This document shows positions 1 to 6,662 of a DNA stretch of 7,445 nt, piece after piece; the stretch's first letter is position 1, and each line of letters opens with the position of its first letter. The stretch is from Anaerolineae bacterium (lineage in GTDB: Bacteria > Chloroflexota > Anaerolineae > UBA4142): assembly GCA_027457205.1 (NCBI GenBank), contig DAIDTM010000144.1:1-7445 (forward strand). The letters are read 5' to 3'. The notes under the pieces were generated by a model. The model saw only the letters and a program-made list of their open reading frames with translations. It made no database searches and was not told where the DNA came from. The position numbers and the translations under genes were made by a program.

Positions 1-1284
1 ATGGAGTACCTCGCCGTCGGCGACACGGTCAACCTCGCGGCGCGGATGCAGAGCGCGGCAGACGCCGATAGCATTTTGATTTCGGAGAACACGCATCGGC
101 TCGCGTCGGCGCTGTTCGATTTTGAAGATCGCGGCAAGATCACGGTCAAGGGCAAGGCGGAGCCGATCCAAGTCTATCGCGTGCTAGGCAAACGCAAAGG
201 CGCGGTGCGCGCGCGCGGCATCGCCGGCTTGACCTCGCCAATGGTGGGTCGCCAGCGCGAGTTCTCGACGCTAATGCAAATTATCGGCGATGTGCGTGAC
301 GGGCGCGGCTCGATCGTCGCGATTGTTGGCGAAGCCGGGCTGGGCAAGTCGCGGTTGGTCGCCGAATGGCGCAAAGCTGCGTTCGCGGAAGCAGACGCGC
401 CGCTACGCTGGATCGAAGGGCGCTGCCTGTCGTACGCGTCGTCCATCGCGCATCACCTCAGCACCGACATTCTGCGCGCGCTGATCGGCGCGCCGGTCGG
501 TTCGTCCGAAGAAGAGACGCGCGCCGCGCTGTCGAAGAATCTCGAAACGCTGCTGGGCGCGGAGAGGAAGGACGTCTATCCGTTCCTGGGTCACCTGCTC
601 GGCTTGAAGTTGGAAGAAGATATGGCGGCGCGCGTGAAATATCTCGATGGTCCGGCGCTGCAGGCGCAGTACATCGCCGCGTACAAGCGATTCTTGCAAG
701 CGCTGGCGAAAGACGCGCCGACCGTCATCGTGTGCGAGGATGTGCACTGGGCAGACCCCTCGTCGGTAGAACTCGGCAGCCAGATTCTGCCGATGGCAGC
801 AAGTTCGCCCATCGTCTTTGCGTTTGTGACGCGCGCGGACAAGGATGCGCCGGGCTGGAAACTCGTTGCGCAGGCGCACGAAATCGCCGGCGTCGGCGCG
901 ACCGAGTTGTACCTCGCGCCGTTGTCGGAGACGGACAGCAAGCAGCTCGTCAGCAATTTGCTCGAAGTGGAAGCGCTGCCGGAGAATCTGCGGCAGCTGA
1001 TCCTCGCCAAAGCCGAAGGCAATCCGTTCTTTGTCGAAGAAGTGATCCGCATGTTGATCGACCGCGGCGGCATCGCGCGCGACGCGGCGACTGGCAAATG
1101 GACGGTCACGCGCGAAATCCAGAACATCGAAATCCCGGACACATTGCAGGGCGTACTGACCGCGCGCATCGACCGATTGCCGGAAGACGCCAAGCGCGTG
1201 CTGCAAATCGCGTCGGTGATCGGGCGCAAGTTCCCGGTCAAGGTGCTGGAGCGCGTGTTACAGGAGCAGGCACAGCAGGGATGA
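1..1284 (+). CDS. Class III cyclase (C-terminal part) fused to STAND/AAA_16-type NTPase; 5' partial
   Basis: This is probably a cytosolic signalling protein that makes a cyclic nucleotide under control of a STAND-type NTPase switch. Visible residues 1-63 are the end of a class III cyclase domain. VGDTVNLAARM (6-16) supplies the transition-state Asn (N11) and Arg (R15). The metal-binding aspartates lie upstream and are not in the window, so the ATG at base 1 is very likely an internal Met. An NTPase follows: entry motif MVGR (81-84), Walker A GEAGLGKS (110-117), Walker B TVIVCEDVHWAD (241-252), EGNPFFVEE (339-347), and the helices IPDTLQGVLTARIDRL (378-393) and RVLQIASVIGRKF (399-411). The chain stops at residue 427, in the middle of the winged-helix region. 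In the single-chain family this continues into exactly the sequence that opens the next gene. The stop overlaps that gene's start (ATGA). The domain calls are firm. Nucleotide specificity and full length cannot be judged here. Confidence 0.9.
   Translation: MEYLAVGDTVNLAARMQSAADADSILISENTHRLASALFDFEDRGKITVKGKAEPIQVYRVLGKRKGAVRARGIAGLTSPMVGRQREFSTLMQIIGDVRDGRGSIVAIVGEAGLGKSRLVAEWRKAAFAEADAPLRWIEGRCLSYASSIAHHLSTDILRALIGAPVGSSEEETRAALSKNLETLLGAERKDVYPFLGHLLGLKLEEDMAARVKYLDGPALQAQYIAAYKRFLQALAKDAPTVIVCEDVHWADPSSVELGSQILPMAASSPIVFAFVTRADKDAPGWKLVAQAHEIAGVGATELYLAPLSETDSKQLVSNLLEVEALPENLRQLILAKAEGNPFFVEEVIRMLIDRGGIARDAATGKWTVTREIQNIEIPDTLQGVLTARIDRLPEDAKRVLQIASVIGRKFPVKVLERVLQEQAQQG
1281..1284 (+). 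promoter_or_regulatory. ATGA stop/start overlap, gene 1 to unit A (-1 frame)
   Basis: The start codon ATG (1281-1283) overlaps the stop TGA (1282-1284). AGGAG at 1262-1266 lies 14 bases upstream and AGG at 1268-1270 lies 10 bases upstream, so some Shine-Dalgarno help is possible. The preceding G GGA TGA could also allow tRNA-Gly to slip back one base from GGA to GGG, so a minor fused product is conceivable at this junction. Coupled re-initiation is the simpler reading. Confidence 0.75.
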
Positions 1285-1619
1285 ACCTCAACACTTCGCT
1301 CGCCCAACTCGAAACCGCGCAACTCGTGCGCCGTGTGGACGATCCCGAGTTGGCTTATCAGTTCAAACACGCGCTGACCCAAGACAGCGCGTATGAATCG
1401 CTGCTCAAAAGCGACCGCGTACGCGTGCATCGTGTGGTCGCGCAGACGTACGAAATACTCTACGCGGATCGCCTCGACGAGTTCGCGCCGATCATTGCCC
1501 AACACTACGCGGGGGCAGACGACGCTGCCAAAGCGCTCGAATATTCCGTTCGCGCGGGGGACGTTGCCGCGCGAATTTACGCCACCACGGAGGCAATCAC
1601 CCACTATACGCGTGCGCTC
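1281..1619 (+). repeat. Head repeat copy 1 (unit A, codons 1-113)
   Basis: This is the first of four direct, coding copies of the winged-helix/linker head. It runs from the start codon to HYTRAL. Codons 1-46 match copy 2 at 117 of 138 bases by my count, with 60 of 63 in codons 26-46, and the three differences there are silent. Similarity drops sharply from codon 47. Confidence 0.8.
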
Positions 1620-3041
1620 GACCTCGCCAAACGCATGAAGGCAGGTGAAGCGTCCTTATTGCGCGACCTGTATATCAAGCGCGGACGCGTGCTGGAACTC
1701 GGCGCACGGAACGACCTCGCGTTGGAGAATTATGCCGAAATGGAAACGCTGGCGCGTGAGCGCGGCGACCGCGCCATGGAACTTGCCGCGCTGATGCCAC
1801 GCGCAACCATTCATTCGATTCCCAGCGCCTATGTGGACCCCGTGCGCGCCCGCGTCCTGTCCGACCAAGCGCTCCAACTGGCGCGCGAGTTACGCGATCA
1901 ACCCGCCGAAACAAAGATCCTTTGGAATTTGCTGCTGCTCAACGCGCGCGTCCTCTTCCATCCGCGCGAGGCGCTCGCGTACGGCGAGCAGGCGCTGGCG
2001 ATTGCCCGCGCGTTCGGAATGCGCGAGCAACTGGCGTATCTATTGAACGACCTCAGCATCCTGTACGGTTTACTGGGTAAACCAGAACAAGGACGCGCGA
2101 GCGCAATCGAAGCACGCGAATTGTGGAATGAATTCAACAACCTCCCCATGCTGGCAGATAATTGGAGTTCTACCGTGTCTCTTCACTTGATGGCGGGTGA
2201 ATTTGAGCAAGCCATCACCGCTTCCCAAAATGCGCTGCGGATCAGTCAATCCATCGGCAACCTGTGGGGCGAAGCTTACAGCCAGACCTGGGTTGGAGCG
2301 GCGTATGTGGCGTTGGGGCAAGTGGATCAAGCCATCCAAAGCATGGAAAAAGCCATTCAGACAGGCGCGCGCTTCTTTCCGGTCACGCTCGTGTTGACGC
2401 GCGCAGGGCTTGCGGAGCTCCATGGCGACCTCGGCGACGTTACGACCGGAATTGAACTGGGACGTCTCGCCTTTAACGCGGCGGAAAATAGACTCCCGGT
2501 TTTTCGCACATTGACGGCTGGCGCGCTGGGACATGTTTACATTCTCGCGGGTGAGCTTGCCCACGCGCGCGAGATTATTCAGCGCGCATGGGCGGAGATC
2601 GATTCAAAGAACAGCAATCCATTTTTTGATGGAGGATTCGACCGGGCTGCCGCAGAACTTGCGCTGGCAGAGCAAGACTATGCGCGCGCCGATACCCTGC
2701 TGAGTTCGACGCTTGCCGAGCAACAAAGAGTGCGTATGCGCCAGCACATTCCGCTCACGCTGTATCTCAAAAGTCAGGCGTTGCGCGGGCAAAATCGTTT
2801 GGAAGAAGCGCGACTGCTTTTGGAAAAGGCATACGCCGAAGCCGAGGCATCCGGCGCGCGTTGGGATCTGTGGCGCATCCTCGCCGCGCTCGCCGAGATT
2901 GAAACCGATCCGCTAAAAGCGCGCGCGTGGCGTGCTCAAGCGCGCGGCTATGTCCAATACATCGGCGATCACACGCCGCCGGATTTGCGCGAATCATTTC
3001 TGAATTTGCCGGACGTGCGCACGGTGATGGAAGCAGAATGA
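1281..3041 (+). CDS. TPR protein with STAND winged-helix/linker head, unit A (586 aa)
   Basis: This is probably a sensor or scaffold subunit working with the NTPase encoded just upstream. The head (residues 1-113) holds LAQLETAQLVRR (7-18), FKHALTQDSAYESLL (28-42), LDEFAPIIAQHY (65-76) and RAGD (91-94), ending in HYTRAL (108-113). In one-piece cyclase-STAND-TPR proteins this stretch joins the NTPase to the TPRs. The remainder is a helical TPR-like array. The clearest repeats are about 128-161, 291-322 and 330-361. The C-terminus has PPDLRESFLNLPDV (566-579), shared with the 4564-6324 gene. I chose ATG 1281 because it overlaps the upstream TGA and gives an N-terminus colinear with the next two paralogues. 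The same frame is open back to 366, but that stretch is Arg/Ala-rich shadow of gene 1. AGGAG at 1262-1266 is a distant possible ribosome site. No signal peptide or membrane segment is visible. The ligand or partner is unknown. Confidence 0.88.
   Translation: MNLNTSLAQLETAQLVRRVDDPELAYQFKHALTQDSAYESLLKSDRVRVHRVVAQTYEILYADRLDEFAPIIAQHYAGADDAAKALEYSVRAGDVAARIYATTEAITHYTRALDLAKRMKAGEASLLRDLYIKRGRVLELGARNDLALENYAEMETLARERGDRAMELAALMPRATIHSIPSAYVDPVRARVLSDQALQLARELRDQPAETKILWNLLLLNARVLFHPREALAYGEQALAIARAFGMREQLAYLLNDLSILYGLLGKPEQGRASAIEARELWNEFNNLPMLADNWSSTVSLHLMAGEFEQAITASQNALRISQSIGNLWGEAYSQTWVGAAYVALGQVDQAIQSMEKAIQTGARFFPVTLVLTRAGLAELHGDLGDVTTGIELGRLAFNAAENRLPVFRTLTAGALGHVYILAGELAHAREIIQRAWAEIDSKNSNPFFDGGFDRAAAELALAEQDYARADTLLSSTLAEQQRVRMRQHIPLTLYLKSQALRGQNRLEEARLLLEKAYAEAEASGARWDLWRILAALAEIETDPLKARAWRAQARGYVQYIGDHTPPDLRESFLNLPDVRTVMEAE
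2976..3041 (+). repeat. C-terminal tail repeat, unit A copy
   Basis: Codons 566-586 plus stop encode the PPD-R-FL-LPDV tail. It matches 6259-6324 at the same codon numbers and ends in the same GAATGA stop/start overlap. I infer a shared origin of the ends of units A and C. Confidence 0.7.
3038..3041 (+). promoter_or_regulatory. ATGA stop/start overlap, unit A to unit B (-1 frame)
   Basis: ATG 3038-3040 overlaps TGA 3039-3041. GGAAG at 3029-3033 is a possible but close ribosome site (4 bases). The last sense codon GAA would have to re-pair with AGA after a -1 slip, which is unfavourable, so re-initiation is preferred over frameshifting. Confidence 0.75.
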
Positions 3042-3376
3042 ACATCGAAACTCAACTCGTTCAACTCGAAACCGCGCAACTCGTGCGTCGAGCGGACGAT
3101 AACGAAATCACCTATCAGTTCAAGCACGCGCTGACGCAAGACAGCGCGTACGAATCGCTGCTCAAAAGCGACCGCAAGCACCTCCATCATCTGGTCGCCG
3201 AGACAACCGAGCGCGTGTATTCTGATCGGCTGGATGAATTTGCCGGCGTGCTCGCGCATCATTACGCGGAAGCCGGCGACGACGCCAAGACGCTGGAGTA
3301 CGCGACGCGCGCCGGGGACGCGGCGGCGCAGCGTTTCGCGAACGCGGAAGCGCGCCTGTACTATACCGAGGCGCTG
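3038..3376 (+). repeat. Head repeat copy 2 (unit B, codons 1-113)
   Basis: This copy has the same 113-codon length as copies 1 and 3 with no gap needed. The first part is closest to copy 1 (26 identical bases at 3062-3087 and 1305-1330). The part around codon 75 is closer to copy 3 (20 identical bases at 3260-3279 and 4786-4805). Confidence 0.8.
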
Positions 3377-4567
3377 GACGCGCTCGCTCGTCTGCCGGAC
3401 GACGCGGCGCATCGACGCGCGCGCGTCGGCGCGATCCTCCGGTACGTCAACGTGTCGCTCCGGAGCGAAGGTCCGCATCGCAGTCTCGAACGACTGTTGG
3501 AAGCCGAGAAACTGGCATTGGGATTGTACGGCGCGGCGCCGGCGAGCCGCGCGGATCGTCTGCATCTTGCCCGTCTTCATTATTGGATGGCGCAAGCGTA
3601 CCTGCACGGCAACCAGCCGCGTGAAGCGATTCAGTACCTGCAAGAGGTTTTATCGGTCGCGCAAGCGGAAGGCGATGACGAACTGCAGGCGATTCCGGAA
3701 AGTATGCTGGGCCGTGCTTTTGCCGTTCAAGGAAAATTCGCAGATGCCGAGCCGCATCTCCGCGCGGCGACGCGAATGCTGGACAATGATTCTACGAATC
3801 ACGAAGCAGTGATGGCGCGCGGAATGCTCGGGTGGGTGCTCGCCGCGCGTGGAAACTATGCTGCCGGCGTTGCGGAAGGCGAACGCGCTCGCACGGTGGC
3901 GGTGCAAGCCGGCAGTCTCACCGGCATCGCGTTGAGTGGAATGGCTCTCTGCCTGATTGCCTTGACCGGCGGAGATATGGCACGCTTGATGGAGATGAGC
4001 CAGGAGACTCTTCGCGTGGCAGAAAAAGCCGGCGACCAGTTATTGCTCTACGTTGGATATGGATATCAAGCATGGGCGGAAAGCCGGCTCGGCGACCCGG
4101 TTGCTGCCTCGGTATCGATGGCAAAATCGAAACAGATCAGTCAGCAAAGCGGCGGGCGTCTGACCTCCGCCGACGCGTTTGCGGTGGCATCTGCGGAAAT
4201 CGCCCTCCGCGCGGGACGAACGGCGGAGGCGTTGACGCTGGCAGAACAAACCGTGAAGAGCGCCCAATCGATGGACGATAATTTTGCCCAGGGACTCGCG
4301 CACCGCGTCTGGGCTGAAGCGCTCGCCGCTATCGAGCCGCCGCAGTACGATCAAGCCCAAACGCATTTCGCAGAGGGGCTGCGCTTGTTTGAAGAAGGCG
4401 ACGCGCGGCTCGAAGCCGCGCACACGCACGTCGCGTGGGGTAAGATGCTGCGCGAGCACGGCAACTTGAGCGCCGCGCGAGAGCATTTTGAACAAGCCGC
4501 GGCGCAGTTTCAAGCGTCGGGATTGACCGAGGAATTGGACCGGACGCGAAAGTTGATGTCGCAATGA
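3038..4567 (+). CDS. TPR protein with STAND winged-helix/linker head, unit B (509 aa)
   Basis: This is the second paralogue in the array and probably an alternative sensor subunit. The head (residues 1-113) matches its neighbours codon for codon in spacing: QLETAQLVRR (9-18), FKHALTQDSAYESLL (28-42), HYAEAGDDAKTLEY (75-88) and RAGDAAA (91-97). The array behind it is clearly different from units A and C. TPR-like repeats are readable at about 178-210, 256-290 and 459-493. The protein is 77 residues shorter and lacks their PPD-R-FL-LPDV tail, ending instead soon after FQASGLTEEL, an ending that resembles other TPR-tailed cyclase-STAND proteins I know. ATG 3038 overlaps the previous TGA, with GGAAG at 3029-3033 four bases upstream. 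The frame is open from 2927, but homology supports 3038. No enzyme motif is seen, and the protein is predicted cytosolic. The specific ligand cannot be inferred. Confidence 0.88.
   Translation: MNIETQLVQLETAQLVRRADDNEITYQFKHALTQDSAYESLLKSDRKHLHHLVAETTERVYSDRLDEFAGVLAHHYAEAGDDAKTLEYATRAGDAAAQRFANAEARLYYTEALDALARLPDDAAHRRARVGAILRYVNVSLRSEGPHRSLERLLEAEKLALGLYGAAPASRADRLHLARLHYWMAQAYLHGNQPREAIQYLQEVLSVAQAEGDDELQAIPESMLGRAFAVQGKFADAEPHLRAATRMLDNDSTNHEAVMARGMLGWVLAARGNYAAGVAEGERARTVAVQAGSLTGIALSGMALCLIALTGGDMARLMEMSQETLRVAEKAGDQLLLYVGYGYQAWAESRLGDPVAASVSMAKSKQISQQSGGRLTSADAFAVASAEIALRAGRTAEALTLAEQTVKSAQSMDDNFAQGLAHRVWAEALAAIEPPQYDQAQTHFAEGLRLFEEGDARLEAAHTHVAWGKMLREHGNLSAAREHFEQAAAQFQASGLTEELDRTRKLMSQ
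4564..4567 (+). promoter_or_regulatory. ATGA stop/start overlap, unit B to unit C (-1 frame)
   Basis: ATG 4564-4566 overlaps TGA 4565-4567. No convincing Shine-Dalgarno is present; GAAAG at 4548-4552 is weak and 11 bases away. A -1 slip would re-pair CAA on GCA, which is unfavourable. Translation of unit C probably depends on ribosomes finishing unit B. Confidence 0.75.
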
Positions 4568-4902
4568 ATGTCGACGCCACACTCGCCCAACTCGAAGAGG
4601 TGCAGCTTATCCACCATGCGATCGAAGACGAACCGACGTATATGTTCAAACACGTCTTGACGCAAGAGGCGGCGTACGGATCGTTGCTGCACCAACAGCG
4701 CCGCGCGATCCATCGCCGCGTCGCGGAAACGTACGAGCGGATGTACCCGCAACGTCTCGACGAATACGCCGCGCTGTTGGCGCAGCATTACGCGGAAGCC
4801 GGCGATGACGCGAAAACACTCGCGTACTCGATTCGCGCAGGCGACGCGGCGGCGCGCGTGTACGCGCACGCCGAAGCCATCGCGCACTATACCCGCGCGC
4901 TG
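4564..4902 (+). repeat. Head repeat copy 3 (unit C, codons 1-113)
   Basis: This copy is colinear with copies 1 and 2 at the codon level, with FKH at codons 28-30, HY at 75-76 and HYTRAL at 108-113. The first 46 residues match copy 2 at only 24 positions by my count, so it is more diverged there than copies 1 and 2 are from each other. Confidence 0.8.
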
Positions 4903-6324
4903 CAAACCGCCGTGCGTTCTGCCAGCGCAACGGACACGCTGGCGCACATCTACGAGCGGCGCGGTCGCGCGTTTGAACTTGCCGGCGACTACGCGCACGC
5001 CTTGGCGAACTACGAAGAGATGGAGCAACTCGGAGGTGCGCGGGGTGATCGCGCGCTGGAACTGCAAGCGCGGTTACATCGTGCTACCGTCTATGTTGTT
5101 GGCGGATCGCTGACGGATTTCTCCAAAGGCAACGCCATAGCAACGGACGCCTTGCAGTTGGCGCGCGAACTGGGCGATAAGCCGGCGGAAGCCAAAGCGT
5201 ATTGGAATCTAATGATCGCGAATCGTTTTGGCAACGAGGGCACCGCGCGCGCCATCGAGTACGGCGAACAGTCCGCCGCCATCGCGCGCGAGTTGGATCT
5301 GCGCGAGCAACTTGCCTACACCCTCCACGATGTGGGACTCGCGTACCAAGCGTCAAGGCAGTACGATCGCTCGTTGGCTGTTTTAACTGAAGTCGTACCG
5401 CTGTGGCGCGCCTTGGACAACCAGCCCTTGCTCACCGATGCGCTGAACAGAATCGGTGGAGTTTACTATGCGTGGAACAGTCTAGATCAAGCGCGGCACT
5501 ATGCCGAAGAAGCTTACGCGCTAAACCATTCAATCGGGAATGCGTATGGACTGGTGGCTGATACCGGACTCTTGGCGGGCATTCATGCCGGGCTTGGTCA
5601 ACTCCAGACAGCTTTGGAGTTTCTGGCGGAATGTGAGCGCTACGAGCAGCAAGCCGGCGCGATGCTCATCGCCGCACTCTTGCGGATAGAAGCCGCAGAG
5701 GTCTTCGTAGAAGTCGGCGCATGGGAACGCGCGCACACACTCGCGCGGCACACGCTTTTGTTCTTCGATGCGGCGATGCCAACTCAACGCGGGCGCGCGT
5801 TGGCGGTGCTAGCAAGTATCGATTTGGCGCAGGGAAACCTCGCCGCCGCCGAAACAATACTGGCAGAAATCCCACGCGCGTCGTTCGATGAATATGTTCA
5901 AGCGTATCCGGTGGGTTCGACGCCCGAAACATTGCTGATGCTGCTGGCGGAACTTGCGTTGGCGCGGAACGAGGCGGCAGAAGCGGCGCGGCTCGCCGAT
6001 GAATTGTTGAGCGGGGTTGAACGGACGCAGTCGCGCAATCGTCTTTCAATGGCGCGCTGCCTTAAAGCAAAGGTGCTGCGCGCGCAGAATCGTCCTGACG
6101 AAGCGCGCGCGGACACCGAGGCAGCGGGAGGGCGCCGCGGTCTGCCCGCCGTGCTGATCGCCTTGAGCGATGTGGAAGCGCAGCTTGGCAACGCGGCGGA
6201 GGCGCAAGCCGCACGCGTGCAAGCGCGCGAGGTGATCGACTATATCGCGACGAACGCGCCGCCGGATATCCGCGATTTGTTTCTCGCGCTGCCGGATGTG
6301 CGCGAGATCATGGATGCCGAATGA
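4564..6324 (+). CDS. TPR protein with STAND winged-helix/linker head, unit C (586 aa)
   Basis: This is the third paralogue and a full-length relative of unit A, with the same 586-residue length. The head (1-113) has FKHVLTQEAAYGSLL (28-42), HYAEAGDDAKTLAY (75-88), RAGDAAA (91-97) and HYTRAL (108-113). The array aligns with unit A along its length. Examples are the TPR at about 127-158 (RRGRAFELAGDYAHALANY), then DALQLARELGDKPAE against the matching QALQLARELRDQPAE, and YGEQSAAIARE. The tail PPDIRDLFLALPDV (566-579) occupies the same residue numbers as in unit A. ATG 4564 overlaps the upstream TGA. No convincing Shine-Dalgarno precedes it (only GAAAG at 4548-4552), so translation is probably coupled. 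It is predicted cytosolic and has no catalytic motif. The role as a sensor or scaffold for the upstream NTPase is inferred from the head and the operon. Confidence 0.88.
   Translation: MNVDATLAQLEEVQLIHHAIEDEPTYMFKHVLTQEAAYGSLLHQQRRAIHRRVAETYERMYPQRLDEYAALLAQHYAEAGDDAKTLAYSIRAGDAAARVYAHAEAIAHYTRALQTAVRSASATDTLAHIYERRGRAFELAGDYAHALANYEEMEQLGGARGDRALELQARLHRATVYVVGGSLTDFSKGNAIATDALQLARELGDKPAEAKAYWNLMIANRFGNEGTARAIEYGEQSAAIARELDLREQLAYTLHDVGLAYQASRQYDRSLAVLTEVVPLWRALDNQPLLTDALNRIGGVYYAWNSLDQARHYAEEAYALNHSIGNAYGLVADTGLLAGIHAGLGQLQTALEFLAECERYEQQAGAMLIAALLRIEAAEVFVEVGAWERAHTLARHTLLFFDAAMPTQRGRALAVLASIDLAQGNLAAAETILAEIPRASFDEYVQAYPVGSTPETLLMLLAELALARNEAAEAARLADELLSGVERTQSRNRLSMARCLKAKVLRAQNRPDEARADTEAAGGRRGLPAVLIALSDVEAQLGNAAEAQAARVQAREVIDYIATNAPPDIRDLFLALPDVREIMDAE
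6259..6324 (+). repeat. C-terminal tail repeat, unit C copy
   Basis: This is the counterpart of 2976-3041. It encodes PPDIRDLFLALPDV and the following residues up to the overlap with unit D. Unit B, which lies between the two, lacks this tail. Confidence 0.7.
6321..6324 (+). promoter_or_regulatory. ATGA stop/start overlap, unit C to unit D (-1 frame)
   Basis: ATG 6321-6323 overlaps TGA 6322-6324. There is no clear Shine-Dalgarno in the preceding 20 bases. A -1 slip would re-pair GAA on CGA, which is unfavourable. The ~65 bases ahead of it resemble those ahead of the 3038 junction, because units A and C share their C-terminal coding sequence. Confidence 0.75.
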
Positions 6325-6662
6325 CGCTGGATGATCGACTGAATCTCCTTCGGACCGCCGGGCTGATCCGCGACGCGGGAACCGTCTCGGAGAAGGAATA
6401 TCTTTTCCAGCACGCGCTGTTGCAAGAAGCCGCGTACGATTCGCTCTTGAAGCAGGACCGCAAACGCTTACACCTGGCGGTGGGCAACGCGTTGGAGCAG
6501 TCCTATCCGGAGCGGCTCGACGAGTTGGCGCCGCTGTTGGCGCGCCATTTTGCGGAGGCGTCCGACGATTCGCGCGCGCTGACCTATTTCATTCTCGCCG
6601 GCGAGCACGCACTGCGCCAGTACGCCTTTCCCGAGGTGATCGCGCATTACACCTCCGCGTTG
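6321..6662 (+). repeat. Head repeat copy 4 (unit D, codons 1-114), most diverged
   Basis: The same motif order is present (QHALLQEAAYDSLL, then LDELAPLLARH, then HYTSAL), with one extra codon before the FQH motif. The match to the other three copies is visible mainly at protein level, suggesting the oldest split or the fastest change. Confidence 0.7.

Noticed and set aside
366..1280. Frame 3 is open and has an ATG at 366, so unit A could be 891 residues long.
   Set aside because: The extra stretch is Arg/Ala-rich with no family likeness and lies wholly over the well-supported NTPase in frame 1. Homology between the heads begins at ATG 1281.
403..1604. Long minus-strand open frames (403-1206 and 591-1604).
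   Set aside because: They are antisense to strong coding sequence, show odd composition and no recognisable domain, and are expected by chance in GC-rich DNA.
2341..2360. An A-run (GGAAAAAGC) in unit A as a slippery site.
   Set aside because: It is far from any frame junction, and the frame continues normally on both sides.
2927..3037. Possible earlier start for unit B at 2927.
   Set aside because: The 37 extra residues overlap the conserved tail of unit A and have no counterpart in the paralogues. ATG 3038 fits the ATGA pattern and the colinear head.
2969..5067. Minus-strand open frames at 2969-3643, 4040-4582 and 4510-5067.
   Set aside because: They are shadows of the repeated heads and arrays. 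They resemble one another only because the plus-strand repeats do.
1281..6324. The four frame changes might be sequencing indels breaking one very long gene.
   Set aside because: All four fall exactly at a stop overlapping a start as ATGA, at equivalent points of a repeated unit, with each unit complete. Random indels would not do this. The first junction alone remains the least certain.
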